DNA from: Desulfovibrionaceae bacterium
GTDB taxonomy: Bacteria > Desulfobacterota > Desulfovibrionia > Desulfovibrionales > Desulfovibrionaceae
NCBI GenBank assembly: GCA_015709205.1
Contig: JACCQO010000027.1
Location: forward strand, 1-43,785
Length of the DNA stretch: 43,785 nt
Reading direction: 5' to 3'
Part shown: piece after piece, positions 34,582 through 43,785 of the stretch
How the letters are laid out: every line of letters starts with the position of its first letter
Numbering within the stretch: position 1 is the first letter of the stretch
Made by a program: the position numbers and the translations under genes
Notes under the pieces: generated by a model
Seen by the model: only the letters and a program-made list of their open reading frames with translations
What the model was told of the DNA's origin: nothing
Database searches by the model: none

Positions 34582-37077
34582 ATGCAGAAGTACGACCCGC
34601 AGGCCATTGAAACAAAATGGCAGCGCAGGTGGGAGGAATCCGGCCTCTTCGCCTGCGAACTCGACGATGCGCGCGACAAATACTACGTGCTGGAAATGTT
34701 CCCCTACCCCTCGGGGCGCATCCACATGGGCCACGTGCGCAACTACTCCATCGGCGACGCCCTGGCGCGCTCCAAGCGCATGCAGGGGTTCAACGTCCTG
34801 CACCCCATGGGCTGGGACGCCTTCGGCATGCCCGCGGAAAACGCGGCCATCAAGCACGGCACCCACCCGGCCACCTGGACCTACGAGAACATCGCCAACA
34901 TGCGCACCCAGCTCAAGCGCATGGGCTACTCCTACGACTGGCGGCGCGAGATCGCGACCTGCAATCCCAAGTACTACCGTTGGGAACAGCTCTTCTTCCT
35001 GAAATTCTACGAAAAGGGACTGCTCTACCGCAAGAACGCGCCCCAGAACTGGTGCGAGACCTGCCACACGGTGCTGGCCAACGAGCAGGTCATCGACGGC
35101 TGCTGCTGGCGCTGCGACCAGCCCGTGGTCCAGAAGGAACTGACCCAGTGGTTCCTGCGCATCACGGACTACGCCGAGGAACTGCTGGAGTGCCTGGACA
35201 CGAAGATGGCCGGCTGGCCCGAACGCGTGGTCACCATGCAGCGCAACTGGATCGGCAAGTCCATCGGCGCGGAACTGGAGTTCGCCGTGGAGGGCGGCGG
35301 GGCCATCAAGGTCTTCACCACCCGGCCGGACACCCTGTTCGGCGCGACCTTCATGAGCCTGGCCGCCGAGCACCCCATGGTCGAAACGCTCATCGCCGGG
35401 CGGCCCGAGGCCGCCGCGGTGCGCGCTTTTGTCGAGAAGGTCCGCAACATGGACCGCATCGTGCGCCAGGCCGAGGACCTGGAGAAGGAAGGCGTGTTCA
35501 CCGGGGCCTACGCCGTGAACCCGGTCACCGGGGCGCGCATCCCCGTGTACGTGGCCAACTTCGTGCTCATGGGCTACGGCACCGGCGCGGTCATGGCCGT
35601 GCCCGCGCACGACCAGCGCGACTTCGAGTTCGCCCGCAAGTACGAGCTGCCCATGACCGTGGTCATCCAGCCCGAGGGCGAGCCCGCGCTGGACCCGGCG
35701 ACCATGGACGCGGCCTACACCGAGCCCGGCGTGCTCGTGCATTCCGGCAAGTTCGACGGCATGGCCAACGAGGCGGCCAAGAAGGCCATCGTGGACTTTC
35801 TGGGCGCAAAGGGGCTGGGCACGCCCACGGTCAACTACCGGCTGCGCGACTGGAACATCTCGCGCCAGCGCTACTGGGGCGCGCCGATTCCCATGGTGCA
35901 CTGCGAAAAGTGCGGCGTGGTGCCGGAGAAGGAGGAGAACCTGCCGGTGCTCCTGCCCCTGGACGCGGCCATGCGGCCCGACGGCCGCTCGCCCCTGCCC
36001 GACATCGAGGCCTTCGTCAACTGCACGTGCCCCAAGTGCGGCGGCCCGGCCCGGCGCGAGACCGACACCATGGACACCTTCGTGGAGAGTTCCTGGTACT
36101 ACATCCGCTACGCCTGCGCCCGGCACGAGGACGCGCCCTTCGATGCCGCGGCGGTGAAGCACTTCCTGCCCGTGGACCAGTACATCGGCGGCATCGAGCA
36201 CGCCATCCTGCACCTGCTCTACTCTCGCTTCTTCGTGAAGGTCCTGCGCGACCTGGGCTACCTGGAGATGGACGAGCCCTTCCACAACCTGCTGACCCAG
36301 GGCATGGTGCTCATGGACGGGGCCAAGATGTCCAAGTCCAAGGGCAACGTGGTCGATCCGGACGAGATGATCGCGCGCTACGGCGCGGATACGGTGCGGC
36401 TGTTCTGTCTCTTCGCCGCCCCGCCCGAGCGCGACTTCGACTGGTCCGAAAAGGGCATCGAGGGCGCGCACCGCTTCGTCAACCGCGTCTGGCGGCTGGC
36501 CGAGGAGCTGGAGGGCAGGCTTGCGCCCGTGGCCCCGTGCTCCTACGCGCCTTCGGACGACGCGCCCGAGGCCGCGCGCCGGCTGCGCCACAAGGAGCAC
36601 CTCACCGCCCAGAAGATCCGCGACGACATCGCGGACAAATTCCAGTTCAACACGGCCATCGCCGCAGCCATGGAACTGGTCAACCTGCTTTACCTGGTCA
36701 AGGACGAGCTGGCCGCCACGGACGAGGGGCTGGCCGCCCTGTCCTCGGCCATGAACACCACCCTGGCCGTGCTCGCGCCCATCACCCCGCACCTGAGCGA
36801 GGAACTGTGGGAGAGCCTGGGGCACGAGCGGCCCGTGATCCTGGAGCCCTGGCCCGTGGTCGATGCCGCGGCCCTGACGCTCGACGTGGTCACGGTCATC
36901 GTCCAGGTCAACGGCAAGCTGCGCGCCAAGATGGACGTCCCGGCCGATGCCTCCAGGGAGGAGATCGAGAAGCTCGCCCTGGCCGAAAAGAACGTCATCC
37001 GCCACATCGAGGGCAAGACCGTGCGCAAGGTGCTGGTCATTCCGGGGAAGCTGGTCAATGTGGTCGTGGGGGGCTAG
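34582..37077 (+). CDS. leuS: Leucyl-tRNA synthetase
   Basis: An 831-residue class I synthetase charging tRNA-Leu. The HIGH-type motif is [11 protein letters not shown] (41-51) and KMSKS lies at 582-586. Cysteine pairs WCETCH and CCWRCDQ (about residues 155-175) form a zinc knuckle, with another pair at CEKCG and CTCPKCGG. The CP1 editing domain lies between ([16 protein letters not shown]). The ATG at 34582 follows aagga at a slightly long distance. The C-terminal domain is complete ([17 protein letters not shown]-type segment). Confidence 0.98.
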   Translation: MQKYDPQAIETKWQRRWEESGLFACELDDARDKYYVLEMFPYPSGRIHMGHVRNYSIGDALARSKRMQGFNVLHPMGWDAFGMPAENAAIKHGTHPATWTYENIANMRTQLKRMGYSYDWRREIATCNPKYYRWEQLFFLKFYEKGLLYRKNAPQNWCETCHTVLANEQVIDGCCWRCDQPVVQKELTQWFLRITDYAEELLECLDTKMAGWPERVVTMQRNWIGKSIGAELEFAVEGGGAIKVFTTRPDTLFGATFMSLAAEHPMVETLIAGRPEAAAVRAFVEKVRNMDRIVRQAEDLEKEGVFTGAYAVNPVTGARIPVYVANFVLMGYGTGAVMAVPAHDQRDFEFARKYELPMTVVIQPEGEPALDPATMDAAYTEPGVLVHSGKFDGMANEAAKKAIVDFLGAKGLGTPTVNYRLRDWNISRQRYWGAPIPMVHCEKCGVVPEKEENLPVLLPLDAAMRPDGRSPLPDIEAFVNCTCPKCGGPARRETDTMDTFVESSWYYIRYACARHEDAPFDAAAVKHFLPVDQYIGGIEHAILHLLYSRFFVKVLRDLGYLEMDEPFHNLLTQGMVLMDGAKMSKSKGNVVDPDEMIARYGADTVRLFCLFAAPPERDFDWSEKGIEGAHRFVNRVWRLAEELEGRLAPVAPCSYAPSDDAPEAARRLRHKEHLTAQKIRDDIADKFQFNTAIAAAMELVNLLYLVKDELAATDEGLAALSSAMNTTLAVLAPITPHLSEELWESLGHERPVILEPWPVVDAAALTLDVVTVIVQVNGKLRAKMDVPADASREEIEKLALAEKNVIRHIEGKTVRKVLVIPGKLVNVVVGG

Positions 37078-37756
37078 GGCCGCGCGCCGTTCGTTCTTCG
37101 CGCACCTTCCGTCCCCCGCGCGCCTTCTTTCGGGCCGTGGCCCGTGGTTTCGACGCAAGCGCCGCGGCCCGCAGGCCGCGGCGTCCTTTTGTCCGCCGTC
37201 CCTTTGTCCGGCGTCCGGCGCGCGGCCGACGGAGGCGGAGCCGGGCCGCCGCGCGTTCCTGGGCGCATGCCTGCGGTGCGTTCCGTTCGCGCTCCTGGCC
37301 GCCGGGCTCGGCGGGTGCGCGGGCTACAAGCTGGGCTCCGGGCCCGGCGTGCTGCCCGAACGGTTCAAGACCCTGGCCATCAAGCGCGTGGACAACCCGA
37401 CCATGGAGACGTGGATCGAGGACGAACTGCGCGCCGCGGTGCGCGACGAGATCACGCGCCGCCGCTTCGCCTCCTGGGCCCATGCCGAGGACGCCGACGC
37501 CCTGCTCTTCCTGGAGATAGAGAGCTATACCGTGCCCGGCACGGTGCGCAATTACCTGGACACGTCCCTCAAGTACGCCATCGAGATGGTCTTCCGGGCG
37601 CGCGTGGACGCGCGCGAGACGCACGAGCACGTCTGGGACTCCGGCACCATCACCGTGTACGAGACCTTCCACCCCGGCGAGGAATCGGCCGCGCGGCTGC
37701 GCGTCATGGAGCGCGCCGCGCGCGTGCTGGCCGACGCCATGGGCCAGGCCTACTAG
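37058..37756 (+). CDS. lptE: LptE-like LPS-assembly lipoprotein, start uncertain
   Basis: The mature part resembles LptE, the outer-membrane lipoprotein plug of the LptD pore: [20 protein letters not shown] then [17 protein letters not shown]. The lipobox is LGGC with the lipidated cysteine encoded at 37316, preceded by [12 protein letters not shown], which looks Tat-like. The puzzle is the start: between the leuS stop and the lipobox this frame has no ATG, GTG or TTG. The only in-frame ATG is at 37058, within the end of leuS, giving 86 residues before the cysteine, far too many for a normal signal. A non-canonical start or a sequence error is likely. The leuS-lptE-holA order, known from E. 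coli, supports the identity. Confidence 0.7.
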   Translation: MWSWGARAARRSFFAHLPSPARLLSGRGPWFRRKRRGPQAAASFCPPSLCPASGARPTEAEPGRRAFLGACLRCVPFALLAAGLGGCAGYKLGSGPGVLPERFKTLAIKRVDNPTMETWIEDELRAAVRDEITRRRFASWAHAEDADALLFLEIESYTVPGTVRNYLDTSLKYAIEMVFRARVDARETHEHVWDSGTITVYETFHPGEESAARLRVMERAARVLADAMGQAY

Positions 37757-37906
37757 TCCGGCCCACCGCGCCGCCCGCACCGTCTGAAAAACGGGGCGCT
37801 TTCGTTCGGCGCGCTCTTCGGCTACACTGCCGACGGCCCGCCGGGTCCGTAACGCCCCCGCAACGAGCGCGCGGCCCCCGCGCCCGGAAAGGTCCAGGGA
37901 GACCCC

Positions 37907-38902
37907 ATGCCCCGTCCCGGATTCAACTTTCTCGTCTGCCCCGACGCCGAACTCGTCAAGCGCCGCGAGGCCGCGCTCATGGCCGAACACCCCCCGGCCG
38001 ACGGCGCGTGGGAGCGGCACGTGTTCTGGGCCGACGAAGGACTCGGCGCGCGCTTCTGGGAAACCCTGACCCTGCAGAGCCTCATGGGCGCGTCCCGCGC
38101 CCTGGTGGTCCGCAACGCCCAGTCCCTGAACCCCTCGGACTGGGACAAGCTCTCCGCGCCTCTGGCGCGCTCCAACGGACAGGCCTGGCCCTTCTTCTGC
38201 CTGGAGGGGCCCTTCGAGCGGCGCGGGCCCAAGCTGCCCAAGGCCCTGACCAAGCAGAAATTCTGGGAATTCGCGCAGAAGCGCGGCTGGGTCTGGCAGT
38301 CCGCCGGGCTCACGGAGCAGGGCATCCTGGAGATGGTCCGCGCCTGGGCGTCGGCCCGCTCCCTGGCCATGGCCCCGGGTGCGCCCGAGGCCCTGGCCGC
38401 CGTGCTGCCGGCGGACGCCTCGGCCATCGCGCGCGAGCTGGACAAGGTCGCCCTGGCGGTGGAACCGGGCGCCGAGCTTCTGCCGGACCACGCGGCCCTG
38501 GTCTCCTTCACCCCGGACATGGACATCTTCGCCTTTCTCGGGGCCCTGGAAAAGGGCGCCGCGCCCGTGGACGTGTGGCGCAAGGTGCTCGATTCGCAGC
38601 TCTCCAGCGACGACATGATCTTTCCCTTCCTGGCCAACCTGGCGCGCGAAACGCGGATCATGTGGCGGCTGTTGGCCGGGGACGCCTCGGACGTCCGGCT
38701 GCCGCCCTTCGTGATCCAGGCCAAGACGGCCACGGCGCGGCGGTTGGGCTGGGCCGGGCTGGCGCGCATGTGGGAACTCATGCTCGCCGCGGACCTGGGC
38801 ATCAAGTCCGGCGAGCGCACGCCGGAGCAGTCCCTGGAACTGCTCGTCGGCGGGCTGGCCGGGATCTTCGGCCACGGTGCGGGCGCGCCGGGCCGCCGCT
38901 AG
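37907..38902 (+). CDS. holA: DNA polymerase III delta subunit
   Basis: A 331-residue clamp-loader subunit that opens the beta sliding clamp. Sequence similarity to the family is low, as is typical, but the three-domain pattern fits: an N-terminal AAA-like part starting FNFLVCPDAELVKRREAAL, a middle region with ASAIARELDKVALAV, and the C-terminal collar with DMIFPFLANLARETRIMWRLLAG. There is no Walker A, as expected for delta. A ggtccaggga Shine-Dalgarno precedes the ATG. Its place after leuS and lptE supports the call. Confidence 0.88.
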   Translation: MPRPGFNFLVCPDAELVKRREAALMAEHPPADGAWERHVFWADEGLGARFWETLTLQSLMGASRALVVRNAQSLNPSDWDKLSAPLARSNGQAWPFFCLEGPFERRGPKLPKALTKQKFWEFAQKRGWVWQSAGLTEQGILEMVRAWASARSLAMAPGAPEALAAVLPADASAIARELDKVALAVEPGAELLPDHAALVSFTPDMDIFAFLGALEKGAAPVDVWRKVLDSQLSSDDMIFPFLANLARETRIMWRLLAGDASDVRLPPFVIQAKTATARRLGWAGLARMWELMLAADLGIKSGERTPEQSLELLVGGLAGIFGHGAGAPGRR

Positions 38903-38998
38903 CCGCGCGGAGCGCTCCGGAAACGTTCGCGCCGGGTCGCGACGGGCGGTTGTTTTTCGATCATCCCCTTGCGCCGACAGAGGATTGTGCTTACCGTT

Positions 38999-39676
38999 AT
39001 GTCCGAGAAACCGCACTACCACGGCCACCGCGAGCGGCTGCGCGCGCGGCTCGCCCGGGACCCCAGGGCCCTGGCCGACTACGAGGTCGTGGAGCTGCTT
39101 CTGGGCCTGGTCCTGCGCCGCCAAGACACCAAGCCGCTGGCCAAGGATCTGCTGGCCCGTTTCGGCACGGTGCGCGGCGTGCTCACGGCCGACGCGGCCC
39201 GGCTGCGGGAGGTGGACGGTTTCGGCCCGGCCCTGGAGGCGCTCTGGACCCTGCTGGGCGAAACCCGGGCGCGCTTCGACGAGGCCGCGCTGACCCGGCG
39301 GGCGGTGCTCGATTCGCCCCAGGCCGTGGCGGCCATGGCCATGAGCAGACTGGATAACCGCTCCGAGGAGGAGTTCTGGGTGGCCCTGGTGGACAACGCC
39401 AACCGGCTCACGGGCTGGGAGCGGCTCTCCCGGGGCACGGTGGACCAGACGGAGGTCTACCCGCGCGAGATCTTTCGCCTGGCCCTGGAGCGCAAGGCGG
39501 CGGCCGTGGTCCTGGTGCACAACCACCCGGGCGGGGCGGCGACGCCCAGCCAGGCGGACAAGGAGCTCACCTGGCGGGTGCAGCGCGCGGGCAGGGACAT
39601 GGGAATTTCGGTGCTGGATCATGTCATCGTGGCGGAGGGCGAGCATTACAGCTTCAAGACCAACGGACTGATGTAG
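38999..39676 (+). CDS. radC: RadC-family JAB/MPN-domain protein
   Basis: A 225-residue protein of the RadC (COG2003) family. The N-terminal half has helix-hairpin-helix elements (LLARFGTVRGVL and VDGFGPA). The C-terminal JAB/MPN domain carries the metalloprotease-like motif VHNHPGGAATPSQAD (HxHP...SxxD). The biochemical role is unsettled despite its naming for DNA repair. The ATG at 38999 starts MSEKPHYHGHRERLR, the usual N-terminus; a GTG at 38987 is an alternative. It is followed by acyP after 16 nt. Confidence 0.95.
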   Translation: MSEKPHYHGHRERLRARLARDPRALADYEVVELLLGLVLRRQDTKPLAKDLLARFGTVRGVLTADAARLREVDGFGPALEALWTLLGETRARFDEAALTRRAVLDSPQAVAAMAMSRLDNRSEEEFWVALVDNANRLTGWERLSRGTVDQTEVYPREIFRLALERKAAAVVLVHNHPGGAATPSQADKELTWRVQRAGRDMGISVLDHVIVAEGEHYSFKTNGLM

Positions 39677-39692
39677 CGCAGAGGAGGGCGAC

Positions 39693-39965
39693 ATGACCAA
39701 GAGCATGCAGTACCTCATTTCCGGCAAGGTCCAGGGCGTGTTTCTGCGCGCCTGGATCCAGGAGCGCGCCACCCAGCTCGGCCTGGTGGGATGGGTGCGC
39801 AACGTGGCCGACGGCAAGCTGGAGGTCCTGGCCCAGGGGGCCGACGAAGCGCTGGAGAAGTTCAAGCACCAGCTGCGCGGCGGCACGGAGCTGAGCCGCG
39901 TGGAGAACGTCGAGGCCAAGTGGCTGGACTACGACAAGGACTACGACAGCTTCCAGCTCCGGTAA
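39693..39965 (+). CDS. acyP: Acylphosphatase
   Basis: A 90-residue enzyme that hydrolyses acyl phosphates such as acetyl or carbamoyl phosphate. The phosphate-binding arginine is R19 in GKVQGVFLRAW and the catalytic asparagine N37 in GWVRNVADG. Leucine replaces the usual tyrosine or phenylalanine before the arginine. A strong agaggaggg precedes the ATG. It is probably cotranscribed with radC. Confidence 0.95.
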   Translation: MTKSMQYLISGKVQGVFLRAWIQERATQLGLVGWVRNVADGKLEVLAQGADEALEKFKHQLRGGTELSRVENVEAKWLDYDKDYDSFQLR

Positions 39966-40226
39966 CGGACGGACGGCGCTGACGCTCGATCGAGGTTCCG
40001 GTCGCGCCCGGCCCGGGGCCGGACGGCGCGCCGGTTCCGAACGGACACGGGCAGCGCAGACGGCCGCCCGCGCGCCGAACGGCGCGCGCGAGCACCCGGC
40101 CTCCGGGCCGGGGAGGACGCTTTTTTCTCGAAACACACCGGGGCCACACGCCCCGGACGACGATCGGCAACACCGGCTGCACCGCCGGCCGCACACCATT
40201 CCGCATACTATCTGCAAGGACGGTTC
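39966..40226. other. Intergenic upstream of lon
   Basis: About 260 bp of GC-rich DNA without a gene. A possible terminator (cccggcc, tcc, gggccggg, then six T some eight bases later, about 40096-40128) and a hairpin (ccggggc, cacac, gccccgg near 40138-40156) are visible. TACTAT at 40206-40211 could be a lon -10 box, but no matching -35 or heat-shock element is evident. Confidence 0.4.
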
Positions 40227-42632
<2,406 letters not shown>

Positions 42633-42654
42633 GCCCGCGCGTACCGCAAACAAC

Positions 42655-42690
42655 GGCGGCCGGGAAGCTCGCTCCCCGGCCGCCTCTTTT
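42655..42690 (+). terminator. Terminator of lon
   Basis: A 10-bp perfect stem (ggcggccggg / cccggccgcc, loop of ten) is followed by tctttt. It ends only four bases before the ATG of the next gene. Confidence 0.85.
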
Positions 42691-42694
42691 CCCC

Positions 42695-43192
42695 ATGCTC
42701 GACAAGCAGGAACTCATCGCCCGCCACCCGCTCTTCTCCAAGCTCAGCGGGCAGGTCATCTGGCTGCTCTTCGAGGAGCACGACGCGGATCCCGCCGACA
42801 TCGGCGCGTTCATGGACCACTTCATGCCCCACTTCACCGGCCAGCTCGACGTGCTCCGCAGGCTCCTGGAACACCCCGACGGCTGGCTGCGCATCCGCGT
42901 GAGCGCGCCCCCGGGCGCGGAGTCCGACGCCGCCCGCGCCGCCTGCCCGGCCTGCGCGGCTCTGGACGGCTCGTTCCTGGCCGCCTCGGACCCGCGCCTC
43001 GCCGCCTTCCTGCCGCCCTACTCCCTGGGCTGCCGCGCCCGCGCCGAATTCGTGGACGCCGCCGCCTTCGCAGCGCTGGACGCGCCGCGCCTGCTGCCGC
43101 CGGACGCGCCAACGCCGCCGCGCGAACTCCACTGCCCGTCGGAATGGCTCTTCGGCCATCCCTGGGCCAAAACGCCGCGCCCGGGCGACTGA
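42695..43192 (+). CDS. Uncharacterised cysteine-containing protein behind lon
   Basis: A 165-residue protein without signal peptide. Residues 1-70 look helical (ELIARHPLFSKLSGQVIWLLFEE). Then CPACAALDG (84-92) is followed by LPPYSLGCRA (106-115), and a last cysteine is C147. The order CxxCxxLDG, PP, GC resembles the cysteine/histidine knuckle at the end of Mu gpF-like phage head-morphogenesis proteins (CxxC..LDG..PP.H..CRC), but the histidine is missing and the rest is unlike them, so I do not assign a family. There is no Shine-Dalgarno, and the ATG directly follows the lon terminator, so its expression is puzzling. Codon use matches the host. Confidence 0.7.
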   Translation: MLDKQELIARHPLFSKLSGQVIWLLFEEHDADPADIGAFMDHFMPHFTGQLDVLRRLLEHPDGWLRIRVSAPPGAESDAARAACPACAALDGSFLAASDPRLAAFLPPYSLGCRARAEFVDAAAFAALDAPRLLPPDAPTPPRELHCPSEWLFGHPWAKTPRPGD

Positions 43193-43230
43193 CCTTTTCC
43201 GGCCCGGCGGCCGCCGCGGCGCACCCGCGC

Positions 43231-43413
43231 CTACATGGCCCCGGCCGGGCGACCGGACAGCCCGCAGTAGCCCAGGTCTCCCTCCCCGGTCTTCTCCGGG
43301 TTCTTGTAGCGCCACATCATGCACATGGACCCCAGGCAGAACCGGTACTTGTCCTCCTTGGTCGTCAGCAGCGGACAGTGCTTGAACTTCGCCTGCTTTT
43401 CCTGCAGCAACAT
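43231..43413 (-). CDS. Small four-cysteine protein of unknown function
   Basis: A 60-residue protein starting MLLQEKQAKFKHCPLL. Cysteines lie at 13, 26, 31 and 50 in the pattern C-x12-C-x4-C-x18-C (HCP, CLGSMCMMW, GYCG), which could bind zinc or an iron-sulfur centre. The ATG at 43413 is preceded by an excellent ggagg at seven bases, which makes this a convincing gene despite its size; an open frame upstream has no such support. It is convergent with the preceding gene. I do not know its function. Confidence 0.75.
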   Translation of the reverse strand: MLLQEKQAKFKHCPLLTTKEDKYRFCLGSMCMMWRYKNPEKTGEGDLGYCGLSGRPAGAM

Positions 43414-43547
43414 ATCCCTTCCTCCCTGCATCAGGTTGATTTCCATTCCGTCCGCGCCATCCCAGGACGGCGCGACACCAGCATTGCACCCTAACGCGCC
43501 CGCCCGCGCCCCGCAACGCCCTTCCCACCCACGCCCTCTCCCTTTCT

Positions 43548-43721
43548 CCCCAGGGCGCATCCGCCGCCAAGCGGCGGCAGCCCGGCAAGCCCGCTCCGCC
43601 CTCCATCTTTCCCCCTCGTCCCGCGCCAACACCACCCCGTCCGACATCCACGCGCACTCAAAAATCACCCCCGTCCTCATCCAACCAGCAGTTTTTGGGG
43701 GAGAGGTGGGGTGGAGGGGAG
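43548..43721 (-). repeat. Right copy of the ~175-bp inverted repeat
   Basis: Inverted partner of 1-175, about 43.4 kb away. Position 43712 corresponds to 10 and 43553 to 170. The hairpin core (ccgccgcc, a, agcggcgg) is conserved with a small indel relative to the left copy. It lies beyond the promoter side of the small four-cysteine gene; no coding capacity is credible. Confidence 0.75.
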
Positions 43722-43761
43722 CCCGGGGGAAGGCGAGGTGGGGGGCTACGCGGAGGGGAGG

Positions 43762-43785
43762 ACCCTTTTTTCGCCGAAAAAGGGT
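43762..43785. other. Hairpin at the window's right end
   Basis: acccttttt (43762-43770) and aaaaagggt (43777-43785) are perfect complements around tcgccg, ending on the last base. With its T and A runs it could be part of a terminator whose remainder lies outside the window. Confidence 0.5.

Noticed and set aside
33892-37158. A minus-strand open frame of over 1000 codons opposite nusB and leuS
   Set aside because: It is the shadow of the plus-strand genes in high-GC DNA; the plus-strand products have all family motifs and ribosome sites.
39966-40226. Sigma-32 heat-shock promoter of lon
   Set aside because: A ctcgaaa sequence is present, but no CCCCAT-like -10 lies at 13-15 bp.
42695-43192. 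Prophage remnant on the basis of the Mu gpF-like cysteine pattern
   Set aside because: No other phage gene is nearby, codon use is host-like, and the pattern is incomplete.

Overview
The window is a GC-rich stretch of a bacterial chromosome. The gene content points to a sulfate reducer of the Desulfovibrionales (Desulfobacterota): a rubredoxin:oxygen oxidoreductase-type flavodiiron protein, a ferredoxin-thioredoxin reductase catalytic chain beside a glutaredoxin, an archaeal-type phosphoglycerate mutase next to homoserine dehydrogenase, and a lipid/riboflavin gene order (yceD-rpmF-plsX-fabH-fabG-acpP-fabF-glyA-dCMP deaminase-ribD-ribE-ribBA-ribH-nusB-leuS) that I associate with Desulfovibrio. 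This placement is inferred from gene content; no rRNA is present. I found no tRNA, rRNA, CRISPR array, transposase or prophage.

Layout. 1-397: an intergenic repeat, whose inverted partner lies at 43548-43721, and two short tandem hairpins. 398-823: hotdog thioesterase. 824-2598: an AT-rich island with two overlapping minus-strand genes, a soluble protein and a four-helix membrane protein, neither recognised. 2599-5786: dGTPase, then a divergent cupin and flavodiiron protein. 5857-8029: groESL with a terminator, a CIRCE operator and a promoter. 8288-12563: a compact amino-acid operon (alaC-hom-apgM-thioesterase). 12825-14462: amidohydrolase and an exported DUF2059 protein. 14567-16877: a minus-strand operon of amino-acid binding protein, permease, glutaredoxin and FTR. 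17075-18055: fliM. 18297-19962: znuCB. 20057-21874: rhomboid and FxsA. 22064-22270: rpmB. 22525-29272: phospholipid/fatty-acid cluster and glyA. 29355-33953: dCMP deaminase, riboflavin genes and nusB. 33931-39965: a small unknown gene, leuS, lptE, holA, radC and acyP. 40227-42632: lon. 42695-43413: two small cysteine-containing unknowns.

How the genes work together. Most of the window is housekeeping: membrane lipid synthesis (PlsX, FabH, FabG, AcpP, FabF), flavin synthesis (all four Rib proteins), proteostasis (GroESL, Lon), oxygen protection (flavodiiron protein) and zinc import. The least ordinary parts are the AT-rich two-gene island, which looks horizontally acquired and could be a defence or other accessory pair, and the operon that joins an amino-acid importer lacking its own ATPase to a glutaredoxin and a ferredoxin-thioredoxin reductase with an altered CxC motif. 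Regulatory signals visible by eye are CIRCE at groESL, a sigma-54-like element upstream of fliM, a palindrome over the -35 box of the lipid cluster, and a matched 32-nt leader in front of two genes of the deaminase/riboflavin run.
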